Positions 32,970-41,694 of a DNA stretch of 64,000 nt are shown here, piece after piece. Under the pieces are notes generated by a model. The model saw only the letters and a program-made list of their open reading frames with translations, made no database searches and was not told the DNA's origin. Position numbers and translations under genes: made by a program. Location of the stretch: NCBI RefSeq assembly GCF_005048155.1, contig NZ_SUMB01000009.1, forward strand, positions 1-64,000, given 5' to 3'. The DNA comes from Streptomyces piniterrae (GTDB lineage: Bacteria > Actinomycetota > Actinomycetes > Streptomycetales > Streptomycetaceae). The stretch's first letter is position 1. Each line of letters starts with the position of its first letter.

Positions 32970-35900
32970 CTAGCCTGGGTTATGCCGCCCGGGCCAGTAG
33001 AAGTGCCGCTGGTGCGTCGACCTTCCCTCATGACCCTTGTCTTCCTCGTGGACTGGCCCGGTCATCAGTCCGCCGCCCGCCCGGACTACCGGATAGCATA
33101 TATCTGTACACACACTTCTGCTGGCTGCTCCGTGCGTGGGGTTCCAGTCGCTTCCCATGCGATTTGCGAAGTGCAGGATATTTTGTTCTGAGTGGCCGCC
33201 TCTTACACCCTTTCCGGTTGGGGGGAGATAATGCTCATTGGGCAGCGGGAAAGCGCCCAGCTCTTCTGCCAACTTCCGCTGGGCGGGTGTGAGTTTAGAT
33301 TTACTCGTCCCCGCCACGACAATGACAGGTCCATTAGGTGTCTCAATATGGACAGCAGCAACAGTTTGCGCTTTGCGAGATCTGGGATTGGCGATGACAT
33401 TGTTGATCTTTGTCGCCATGTCCTCCAAAGCCTGTAGGCAAGGCGCCAGCCCCAATGGGTCGGAAGAAGTATGCGGGTTGTTTACGTAAGTGGCGGGGTT
33501 GGGTGCTGGGTCAAGACCAAGAGGGTCAGGGCTTGCGTAGCGCGCTGTTTCTGGGTCGTAATGTCGGAAGTAGTTATAGTGGAAGCCGGTTTCGGCGTCG
33601 AAATACTGGCCGGGGAATCGTAGGGGGGTGTAGGCGGTGGCTTCCGCATTCCAGGTTGTCGCACCCCACAGGGTGGGCCGTGTGCGCCATGCGATTTCGC
33701 CGGCGTTGTCTACAAGTTCTGTAGGAGTGCCGACGAGGTCAGTGACTATCGCATAGAAGCGCTGATCGATTTCATCTTGCGGTGCTTGGGCAAGGGATTT
33801 GCGCTCGGTCTGTGCCAGTGGACGAGTGCCTTGGTAATCCCAGGTGAGTGTCACTGCGTGCGGTTGGCCCAGCGCAGTGGTGGTCTGCTCGACGAGGGTG
33901 TAGCCATCCCATGTGAAGGTGACTCGCTCGACGGCGTTTTCGCCGTCGGGAGTCATCCTTTCCTTGGCTATGCGGCGTCCGAGAGGGTCGTATTGGTAGC
34001 GCCAGATTGTTCCGTCTGGAGTGGTGACTTGAGTCAGTCGGTCCTCTGCATCCCACTCGTACAGCCAGGTGTCCGGTTTCCGGGAAAGCCGGGTCTTCTG
34101 GCGCAGGACAACCCTGCCTTGGGCGTCGTACTCGTAGCGAAAACGGCCGGCCTGTGTGAGGCGCGTGCCGTCGTAGTTGCGGTCGCCTTGCGTGGCTGCA
34201 CCCGGGTGCCTCGTGGGCCACGTGGCATGGGTCTGGTTGCCCGCTGCGTCGTAGGCGTACGTCTCGGTCCAGTTGTTCGCGCGAACGGAGATGACGCGGC
34301 CGGCGGCATCCAGGTCGTATTGGCGCTCTCCCGTCGACTGATCGCGAACCGAGGCGAGGTGGCCGTCTGCGTGGTAGCTGTAGCGGCGGTGTTGGTGGCG
34401 GTGAGCTGTGGTCAGTGATTGCTCTTCGAGGCGGCCGGCGCCGTCCCAAGCGGTTGACATAGCCGTCTGTCCCAGCCGACGCTCAATCTCGCGGCCCGCC
34501 GCGTCGTGCTCGAAGGTGATGCTGTTACCAGATGCTGTGAGGGAGATGGGGCTGCCGACGTTGTCGTAGGACCAGAAACTAACGGCACCGCTCGGGGTCG
34601 TCCGGGTGGTCCTGCGGCCATTGGCGTCGTAGACGGCGGTCAGCTTCCGTCCGTTGACGGTCTCACCGGTGACGCGTCCCAACGCGTCCCGTTCGAGCTC
34701 CAGGACAGCGTCGGCATTAAATACGGACGTCAAGCGTCCAAGGGCGTCGTATTGGTAACTGGTGGTCTTTTGGCCCACGTGCTTTGCAGTGGTGCGGCCG
34801 AATTCGTCTTGGGTGTAGCGGATCGTTTCGCCCAGTGCTGTGGTGCGGGCGATCAGCTCCCCGTCCGCGGCATACTCGTAGGTTTGCGTACGTTGATCGA
34901 AGTCGGTCTCGGCAACCAACCGTCCAGCGGCGTCGTGCTGGTAGGTCCAGGTCAGTCCTTGGGGGTTCACCACCTTCTGTAGACGGAGCTCTGCGTCATG
35001 GGTGAACTCGTAGTGGGATCCGTCTGGGTCGGTCCGTGCCACGAGCTGGTCGAAATGGCTGTATTCGAAGCGCGTGACGTGGCCGCCTGTATCGGTGTGG
35101 CTAAGGCAGTTGCCTTCTCCGTCGTAGGACCAGGTTTCCTCTGTTCCATCCGGGTGAGCACAAGCGGCAGGGAGGCCCTCCAGGGTCCATGAATACCGCG
35201 TCGTCTCGCCTGTGGGCTCAGTCATCTCCACGACGCGGCCGAAGCTGTCATAGCTGCGTATGGTTACGTTCCCAGCAGCATCGATGACGGTGAGCGGGAG
35301 GCCCGCTGCGTTGCAGGAGGCGTGAATGGTGGCACCCATCGGATCCGTGATGGAGACCAGGCCGCCATGACTGTCGCGTGCGTAGCGGGTGGTGGCCCCA
35401 GATGCATCGGTGAAGGCGATGCGGTTGCCTCGTTCATCGTGTTCCTGGAGCCAGACGCCACCGGCTGCGTCGGTGATGACACAAGGAAGTCCGAGTTCGT
35501 CGTATTCCGTGCGAGCGGAGGTGCCATCTGGCTGTGTGGTTGTCAGGAGGCGCCCATGCTCGTCGTATTCGTAGGCGGTGGTGCGTCCCAAGGGGTCGGT
35601 GGTGGAGGTGACCCGGTCGAGAGCGTTGTAGGCAGTGCGGCGTGTGGCACCTGTCGGGTCGGTTTCGGCAACGACCTGAAGACGCTCGTTAACCAGGTAG
35701 CGGGTGGTGCGACCCAATGAGTTGGTAGCTGCAGTGCTGCGGTGGCCCGTCTCGGGATCGCGGGCGCCGTAGCTGTAGAGATAGCGAAGGTGCCCCTCCG
35801 TGCCTCCCTGGGCGGTACAGCGGCTGGCATGGTCGTAGGTGTACTCATACCGACTGCCATTTGTGTCTGTCCATGCCGTCATGCGATGGACGTCGTCGTA

Positions 35901-37769
35901 CTCAAAGCGTGTCGGAACGCCGCAGGAGCGGGTCACCGACGTGAGGTTGCCTTGTGCGTCGTGTTCGTACGAGACGAGCAGGAGGTCCGAGCTGTCCTCA
36001 GCCGCTCCGACCAGATGAACTGCAGACACCTGGCCACGTTCGTCGCTGGAAAGCCGCAGTTGGTATCCACTTGAGTGCCGAATGCTGAGCGGAGCGCCGG
36101 TCTTGTCGTCGTAGTCGAAGGTGATGTGGTTGCCGTTCCGGTCCGAGATCTCCTCGAGTTGCGCCAACCCCGCGGTGTGGAATGAGTCCGAGAAGTAGCG
36201 GGTCAGGCCGGTATCGGGGTCATGTATGGCCCAGTCATCCTGCGGCGTACGCGTCAAAGTCCAGCGGGGGCCGTGATTGGGTAGGGCTGATTGCCCTGGT
36301 TCGGGAGTGCCGTAGGACAGGAGCATGCCGTCTTCGGTGATGAAGATGACGCCTTGGTCGTCCACTTCAAGTCGCTGGTCGAGGGTGGACGCCCAGGAGG
36401 GCCCCAGATGGCGACCCACGCGGTAGGACGATTCAAACTTCCGGGTGAGCTCCAACGGAAGTTTCCCGAACAGTGTGACGTCGGTGCTGCTGAGAAAGAC
36501 CCGACCGGTCGCGACGTCCACGGGATCCCCGCAGCCGTTGATAGCCTTATCGGTGCGCGTGTTGTTGTTGGGGTGGTTTTGGCTGAGCTGGTCGCGGGAC
36601 TTGCTCCTGCTTTTGCCGCTTGAGTTCAACGACGTGCCGGGGCTGCTGTTGGGGGCTTTGGGATCTTTCTTGTCGCCCTTGCCGAGGCCCTTGAAGTGGT
36701 CGGCGAGCCCTTTGTCGTTCTCGTGATGGTTCTTGGCCATCTGCTTGATGCCGCGGGTCATGTTGTCGTCGAGGTGCTTGGCGGTCTTCTTGACCGCGTC
36801 CTCGATGCCGTCGATGACCTTGTCGAGCATCGTGTTGGCGGCATCCGCGATGGCGTCCTTGCCGCGCGTACGGCCATGGTGGCTCTTGGCCCGGCCTATC
36901 TTGCCGCCGGCCTTGTTACGGAACGTGCCGCCCGCGCCCTCCAGGCTCGTCACAACGCGATCGTGCTCGTCCTTGTCGAAACTGAACCCACCACCGCCAC
37001 CGGCCCCGCCGCCTCCGCCACTGCCACCGGATCCGCTGAGACCTCCCCCGCCTCGACGACCGCCAGCGCTGAGGAGTTCCATCGGGTTGTCGGCGGCTGA
37101 CTTTGCAGCGTCCTTAGCATCCTGCACGCCCTGGTTGAAACCATCCTTGCCGGCCTTGGCTGTCTGGCCCAGGTCTACGCCGTCCTTGACGCCGAGAGCA
37201 TTGGCGCCCAGCTGGACGACGAGGTCACCCACCATCGCACCGAGTGCCTCTTCAACCGGGGTCAGGGCGATGCTGATGACCTGTTCGGCGACCTGCTGGC
37301 AGACCTCCTTGAACAGCCGCTTGAGGATCATGCGGGTGGCCTGCGTCGCACCCAGCGCGCCCAGCTCGGACAGACCGAGAGTGAACGGGGCGGCGGCCTG
37401 AGCGGCGATCACCTCGGCGGCGAGGATGCCGAGCTGGACCAGCGCCCCGATCTTCGCGCCCTCGATGAGGAAGGCGACACCGTCCATCGCGGTCGCCGCC
37501 ATGCGCCCGCAGTCGGCGAGGCCTTTCAGGTGCTGTCCGTTGATCTTTCCCCAGTGGGCGTTGAGCGCCTCAACGGCCAGGGAGCCGCCCGCCGAACCCA
37601 CCAAGCTCTGAATCGCGGTGTGCGCTTCGTTCGCGCCCTCGTCGATGTCGTCGGCGAACTCCCGCATGGCATTGGCCATCTCGCGGTAGTCGTCCTCATC
37701 CACATTCGGCCACGACACACCGATCAGGTCCAGCAGCTCATCCGCCCACCCCGGCAGCACAACACCCAC
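32970..37769 (-). CDS. Rhs/YD-repeat polymorphic toxin with WXG100-like N-terminus and deaminase-like C-terminal toxin
   Basis: 1599 residues from GTG 37769. The N-terminus (1-130; WADELLDLIGVSWPNVDEDD, HWGKINGQHLKGL) is the WXG100/CpnT-like helical domain of type VII-secreted actinobacterial toxins. A Gly-rich linker (about 250-275), a pre-Rhs DUF6531 segment (CGDPVDVATGRVFLSSTDVT) and over 25 YD repeats follow. The Rhs core ends YFRHYDPETARYASPDPLGL. The variable C-terminal 158 residues (1442-1599) hold GGHSEQNIL (His1526, Glu1528) and SVCTDICYPVV (Cys1554, Cys1558), resembling the zinc site of nucleic-acid/nucleotide deaminase toxins, although the Cys pair is CxxxC rather than CxxC. The putative immunity gene follows. 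Confidence 0.93.
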   Translation of the reverse strand: MGVVLPGWADELLDLIGVSWPNVDEDDYREMANAMREFADDIDEGANEAHTAIQSLVGSAGGSLAVEALNAHWGKINGQHLKGLADCGRMAATAMDGVAFLIEGAKIGALVQLGILAAEVIAAQAAAPFTLGLSELGALGATQATRMILKRLFKEVCQQVAEQVISIALTPVEEALGAMVGDLVVQLGANALGVKDGVDLGQTAKAGKDGFNQGVQDAKDAAKSAADNPMELLSAGGRRGGGGLSGSGGSGGGGGAGGGGGFSFDKDEHDRVVTSLEGAGGTFRNKAGGKIGRAKSHHGRTRGKDAIADAANTMLDKVIDGIEDAVKKTAKHLDDNMTRGIKQMAKNHHENDKGLADHFKGLGKGDKKDPKAPNSSPGTSLNSSGKSRSKSRDQLSQNHPNNNTRTDKAINGCGDPVDVATGRVFLSSTDVTLFGKLPLELTRKFESSYRVGRHLGPSWASTLDQRLEVDDQGVIFITEDGMLLSYGTPEPGQSALPNHGPRWTLTRTPQDDWAIHDPDTGLTRYFSDSFHTAGLAQLEEISDRNGNHITFDYDDKTGAPLSIRHSSGYQLRLSSDERGQVSAVHLVGAAEDSSDLLLVSYEHDAQGNLTSVTRSCGVPTRFEYDDVHRMTAWTDTNGSRYEYTYDHASRCTAQGGTEGHLRYLYSYGARDPETGHRSTAATNSLGRTTRYLVNERLQVVAETDPTGATRRTAYNALDRVTSTTDPLGRTTAYEYDEHGRLLTTTQPDGTSARTEYDELGLPCVITDAAGGVWLQEHDERGNRIAFTDASGATTRYARDSHGGLVSITDPMGATIHASCNAAGLPLTVIDAAGNVTIRSYDSFGRVVEMTEPTGETTRYSWTLEGLPAACAHPDGTEETWSYDGEGNCLSHTDTGGHVTRFEYSHFDQLVARTDPDGSHYEFTHDAELRLQKVVNPQGLTWTYQHDAAGRLVAETDFDQRTQTYEYAADGELIARTTALGETIRYTQDEFGRTTAKHVGQKTTSYQYDALGRLTSVFNADAVLELERDALGRVTGETVNGRKLTAVYDANGRRTTRTTPSGAVSFWSYDNVGSPISLTASGNSITFEHDAAGREIERRLGQTAMSTAWDGAGRLEEQSLTTAHRHQHRRYSYHADGHLASVRDQSTGERQYDLDAAGRVISVRANNWTETYAYDAAGNQTHATWPTRHPGAATQGDRNYDGTRLTQAGRFRYEYDAQGRVVLRQKTRLSRKPDTWLYEWDAEDRLTQVTTPDGTIWRYQYDPLGRRIAKERMTPDGENAVERVTFTWDGYTLVEQTTTALGQPHAVTLTWDYQGTRPLAQTERKSLAQAPQDEIDQRFYAIVTDLVGTPTELVDNAGEIAWRTRPTLWGATTWNAEATAYTPLRFPGQYFDAETGFHYNYFRHYDPETARYASPDPLGLDPAPNPATYVNNPHTSSDPLGLAPCLQALEDMATKINNVIANPRSRKAQTVAAVHIETPNGPVIVVAGTSKSKLTPAQRKLAEELGAFPLPNEHYLPPTGKGVRGGHSEQNILHFANRMGSDWNPTHGAASRSVCTDICYPVVRAGGGLMTGPVHEEDKGHEGRSTHQRHFYWPGRHNPG

Positions 37770-38078
37770 GCGAAACCCACCCCCCGTTAACCACTAGTCA
37801 GATGATCCGACATTCTCACCCGGCGGACGGTTCCTCAAGCCGGGAAATGGTCACCTGGTGACGAAGAGCCGATCCTGCGCAGTTCGCTGCCTACCCGGCC
37901 TGGCCTGCGGCGAAGCGATGCAGCGCATGCGCTACGCACACGTGTGGCGCTACGAGTGACGACGACCTCGCCGCCAGGACAGTCGGCAACGGGCGCCAAC
38001 ATGAGCTGGCCATGTTGCTGGCCGGTTGGGAGCTACTCGTGTTGGCACATGGCGCATCCTGTTCGGCCGTTGTCCGTG
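37770..38078. other. region upstream of the Rhs gene
   Basis: About 310 bp with no convincing gene; it should contain the Rhs promoter, but no clear hexamer pair is seen. Confidence 0.45.
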
Positions 38079-38109
38079 GAGCTCCGTCCGCGCGCCTCAG
38101 ACGGAGCTC
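38079..38109 (-). terminator. terminator-like hairpin after the RNA ligase-like gene
   Basis: GAGCTCCGTC (38079-38088) pairs perfectly with GACGGAGCTC (38100-38109), 40 bp beyond the stop of the leftward RNA ligase-like gene. Confidence 0.7.
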
Positions 38110-38148
38110 GCCCTCCTACTTCCCAAGGGGGAGTTCGGCGTAGGTCGT

Positions 38149-38735
38149 TTACTGGTACATGCGCTGGTCGCGATTGAGGACGATCAGTTCGACTCTCTCG
38201 ATCTCGATGTGAGCAGTGGTGGGCCGGCTGTGCGCGGCGTTGAGGGCAGCGTGGATGGGGGTGTCGGGTCCGGTGGCGTTGCTGTAGGCGATGGAGATGT
38301 GCGGTGCGAAGCTGTTGCTGGCTTCTGGAACGACGTCCCAGACGCTCCCGATCGCTTCGCGCAGCGCGGGCCGCACTTCGGCCGGCGACTCACTTGGCGT
38401 GGCCTCCCACCGGATGGCTTCCGGTGTGACTTCAGGCCGGTCCAGCGTGAGGTCGAAGGCGGGGGTACGGGCGACACGTTCGGCTGCAACGTCGAGGATC
38501 GCCCGGACATCGTCCTCGCGGACGTCGTCTGCGAGGACGAGTCCTTGGGTGGTCAGGTGAAGCCAGGCATCGGGAACCAGGTCCAGGCCCTCCACAGCAG
38601 CCAACGCCGGACGGTAGTCGGCGGCCAGCCGGTGGACTTCGGCGAGCGTCTTGGAAAGTGAAGTGGAAGGTGAGGAAGCGGGTTCCTGGCTTCCAGCCGG
38701 TCCATGCCGCGCGGCTGGTCAGCCTGCAAGTGCGA
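38149..38735 (-). pseudogene. 2'-5' RNA ligase/LigT-like protein, N-terminal frameshift
   Basis: The 151-codon frame (38604-38149) holds both HxT/S motifs of the 2H phosphoesterase/LigT family: WLHLTTQG and PHISIAYSN. Upstream, the N-terminal strand is in another frame (WKPGTRFLTFHFTFQD), while the correct continuation (LAEVHRLAADYRPALAAVEG) is in the 151-codon frame. A one- or two-base shift near 38645 therefore splits the gene. A shorter protein from an internal TTG would lack the first strand. Either a real pseudogene or a sequencing error. Confidence 0.72.
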
Positions 38736-38854
38736 GCTTTGCCGCAAGCGCAAAGGGCGGAATCAGTTAGGCAAATCTGAAGCCGCCCCCTGCCTCGGCG
38801 TACGCCCGGAATGCACTGGCCACCGCCCAACGCCCGCCCGCCCTCTGGCATCTA

Positions 38855-39259
38855 CTCGAGGCCGCGCGTGATGGTGCTAGCGGCCGCCCTCACCGGTGGC
38901 AACCGCAACGACGTCGCCCAGCTGATCCCGCTGCTGCAAGCTGTGCCGCCGGTGCGGGGCAAGCGCGGCCGGCTCCCGACGCCGCCCGGCCCCGCTGCTG
39001 GCCGACCGCGGCTACGACCACGACAAGTACCGGCGTCCAGTCTGGGCTCGGTGTGAAACCGCTGATCGCCCGCAGCGGTACCGAGCACGGCTCCGGCCTG
39101 GGCATCCAACACTGGGTCATGGAGCGCGAGTTCGCCCATCTGCACTGGTACCCCCGCCTGCGGATCCGCTGGGAGATCCGCGACGACATCCACCAAGCCT
39201 TTCTTACTCTCGGATGCAGCATCATCTGCTGGCGTCGGCTCAAGAACCATCGTTTGTGA
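38855..39259 (+). pseudogene. IS5-family transposase C-terminal remnant
   Basis: The + strand reads AALTGGNRNDVAQLIPLLQA, then after a frameshift near 39045 VKPLIARSGTEHGSGLGIQH, WVMEREFAHLHWYPRLRIRW and CSIICWRRLKN. These are the conserved second half of IS5-group transposases (GGNRND; HGSGLG; VERxFAHLHxFRRLRIRWE). The N-terminal half is missing. Confidence 0.85.
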
Positions 39260-39280
39260 CGCCGACGCGACAACGGCTGT

Positions 39281-39880
39281 CTACAGCGGGGGCTTCCGTT
39301 CGTCGGCCTTGAGACCGCGCAGTGTCCAAAGGCCGTACAGAGCCAGCAGCGGTTTGACGACCATCCACTCACCAGAGCGGTAGTCATCCGCGCGCACGAG
39401 CCTCTCGGCAAGATCAGGGCGCTGCCGCCGCAAGTACGCGCGGGCCTTGAGCGCGTGAGCTGGTTGGGAGGCGATCTTGATGCGGTCGACGTCCTCAAGC
39501 AGTGGGATCACGTTCGTGATGTTCTCCCATGTCGTCCCACTTTGGTCTTCGAGGAGCACTGTGCCGTCGAACTCGAGCACCGACTTCGCGTAGTCGGCCA
39601 TCAACTGGGCCTCCGCGGCACCACTGCTGGTCGCACCGCCGCTGAAAATCACGCGAGTGCCACGCGGTGTGTCAGCGGCGATGGAGCGAATTCCAGCACG
39701 GACTCGCCAGCGGTTGATGAAGTTCGCCGTCGCTTGCGGGTTTCGGTAACCCAGTACGACCACCGCCTCGGCAGCACCCCCGCTGTTCCCCACGAGAGCT
39801 CGAGACCAGCGCCAGTTCAACCACTCACCCCAGGCCAGGGCTGCAGCCCCGGCTATCGCCAGTCCTGTCCTTCGTCGCAT
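39281..39880 (-). CDS. YdcF/SanA-like DUF218 protein
   Basis: 199 residues. An N-terminal hydrophobic anchor (GLAIAGAAALAWGEWL) precedes a DUF218 domain: AEAVVVLGYRN, GTRVIFSGGATSSGAAEAQL, MADYAKSV, EDQSGTTWENITNVIPLLED and IASQPAHALKARAYLRRQRP. Relatives affect the cell envelope, vancomycin resistance or elongation (ElyC/SanA), but the biochemical role is unclear. It lies between two decayed IS elements yet appears intact. Confidence 0.88.
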   Translation of the reverse strand: MRRRTGLAIAGAAALAWGEWLNWRWSRALVGNSGGAAEAVVVLGYRNPQATANFINRWRVRAGIRSIAADTPRGTRVIFSGGATSSGAAEAQLMADYAKSVLEFDGTVLLEDQSGTTWENITNVIPLLEDVDRIKIASQPAHALKARAYLRRQRPDLAERLVRADDYRSGEWMVVKPLLALYGLWTLRGLKADERKPPL

Positions 39881-39904
39881 GCGGCGACTCTAGATGAATG
39901 ACTC

Positions 39905-40700
39905 CAAGGACAGTGATCGATGGCGGTCAGTGATCGAACGGACTGGTTGGTCGGTCCGGGTGTTGTGCCAGACGGCTGTGGTCAGGGCGAGGAGTCATTG
40001 GAGGACTCGGACGGTGACTCCCGCCAGGGGTGCGCCCGCCGTGGCGTTCGAGGTCCAGCTGGGCCTTCAGGGTCTGGTTGACCGATTCGATCAGTTGCCG
40101 CAATGGATTGAACAGTGGTGATCCGGCTCGCTCGGGTTCGCCCTTGCGGGCCGGCCGCAGCAAATGCGATCCCAGGTAGGCGAGCTGTTGCTCGAACTCG
40201 CGGCCGTAGTAGTTCTTGTCCGCAAGGATGGTCTGGCCCCGACCGCGCGGCGAGCAGGGTCGGTTCAACGGTGAAGGTGTCCAGCAGGACCTCGCGCTCA
40301 GGGGCCTTGGCGCCGGTCAGTGCGAAGGCGACGGGCAGGCCGTGCAGGTTGCAGACCAGGTGCAGGCGCAGTCCCCAGAAGTAACGTGAGTGGTTGGCGC
40401 AGTACCCGTACTCGCCCATCCGGCCAGGTCGGAGCGTTTCGCGGTCTCCCGGGACCGGCCGCACTCGACTGGGGTGGAGTCCACCACTCACACATCGTCG
40501 AGCCACAGAGCGGTGTCAGTGGTTAGCTCGCGCATCACTCTGCGGACCAGGTCGACCGATCGCCGCAGTCGCTTGTTCCAGCCGCTCTGCTGGTGCAGGT
40601 ACGGGAACAGGTGCCGCAGGTGGGCATGGGCGTGCCGCAGCCACCTCGCCTCGGAGGTGAACCCGAGCAGGGCCTGCATCACCGCCAGCGTCACTGAGCC
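39905..40700 (-). pseudogene. IS982-family transposase, multiply frameshifted
   Basis: The minus strand yields, in order, MTLAVMQALLGFTSEARWLR then HLFPYLHQQSGWNKRLRR, and VRRVMRELTTDTALWLDDV. After a shift come YGYCANHSRYFWGLRLHLVC and GLPVAFALTGAKAPEREVLL. After another shift come ILADKNYYGREFEQQLAYLG, LLRPARKGEPERAG and LRQLIESVNQTLKAQLDLER. This is the IS982 transposase order (WLDDT; YCxSHSRxFWGL; DKNYxGRE). Shifts occur near 40490 and 40260, so it is inactive. Confidence 0.87.
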
Positions 40701-40866
40701 GCGGCGCGATGCCGATCTTCGGTCGCCATGGAGCGAACTACGGAGAAGCTTTCAGCAGGTCGCCGGTTCTCACGTACGGTGCGGTAGCGAGAGTGCCCAA
40801 CTCGGTCGTCACACACTGACTTTGGACACCGTCGCCTCGTCCCCGCAGGGAAACCGCAGGACTCGA

Positions 40867-41358
40867 TCACGGCCCGGTGCTGGCGGCGACACTCGGATTG
40901 GTCGTGTCGAAGTAGACCGCGTCCGTGCCCGGATCGAGATAGAACGTGCCGGAATACCTCCCACCCGTCACTTCACGGTCGAAGGCGTCACTCCGGACCC
41001 ACCTGGCGCCCTTGGGCATGAACTCGGTGAGTGCTCCCGGAAGTTGGCCTGGCATCCCAGGCCGAAAGCTCCATTGCGGTGCCTCCGTGATGGCGGCGAC
41101 GGCACCTGCTCTCAGCTGGGCGGTTCCCACCACTCGAATATCGGTGGGACCCGGAACGGACATTCTCGAATCGGTACCCAGTACGGTGCCGAGCCAGTGC
41201 GCGCCGGACAGCGAGCCGAGCGCAGCGAACCGACGTTCCAGCGGCTCCGCGTCTGTGCGGACCTTGCCACTGGCCGCTTTTTTCGCTGGCGACGTACACG
41301 CTGCAAGCACCGTCACCGCGCCAAGCGCGAGCATCGTCCGGCGCCCAAGCTCCGCCAT
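40867..41358 (-). CDS. lipoprotein of unknown function
   Basis: 163 residues from ATG 41358. The signal MAELGRRTMLALGAVTVLAAC is a lipobox (VLAAC) with twin Arg, compatible with Tat export and lipid attachment at Cys21. The mature part (AALGSLSGAHWLGTVLG, GPTDIRVVGTAQLRAGAVAA, FYLDPGTDAVYFDTTNPSV) matches no family I recognise. An upstream in-frame ATG at 41391 would place a Trp-rich stretch before the signal and is less likely. Confidence 0.78.
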   Translation of the reverse strand: MAELGRRTMLALGAVTVLAACTSPAKKAASGKVRTDAEPLERRFAALGSLSGAHWLGTVLGTDSRMSVPGPTDIRVVGTAQLRAGAVAAITEAPQWSFRPGMPGQLPGALTEFMPKGARWVRSDAFDREVTGGRYSGTFYLDPGTDAVYFDTTNPSVAASTGP

Positions 41359-41694
41359 GTCGCCCACAAACCGCCCCCAGAGCTCCCACATCCCAAGCCT
41401 GATCGTAGCGGTCGGCTCGCAACTCCCATCCCTTGGAATTGATTATTTAGGGCACCTCGGTATCGGACAACGAAGACACCAGCCGCGCTACAAACGACGT
41501 TCTGTCAGCACCCCCAAGTCCTACGACCGCACAGGACATGGGCAGCTGGCCACCGCCCGGGGCGAGGGTGAAAGCGCCGCCGCCGCGCGCCGATGTGCCA
41601 CCTGTGCACCCGTGCGCGGGGCGCTCTCTACATGCCTGCTCGGCACACTGATGAGTATCGGCTTCACCCGCGTCCAGCGGCAGGAGGTTTGGGC

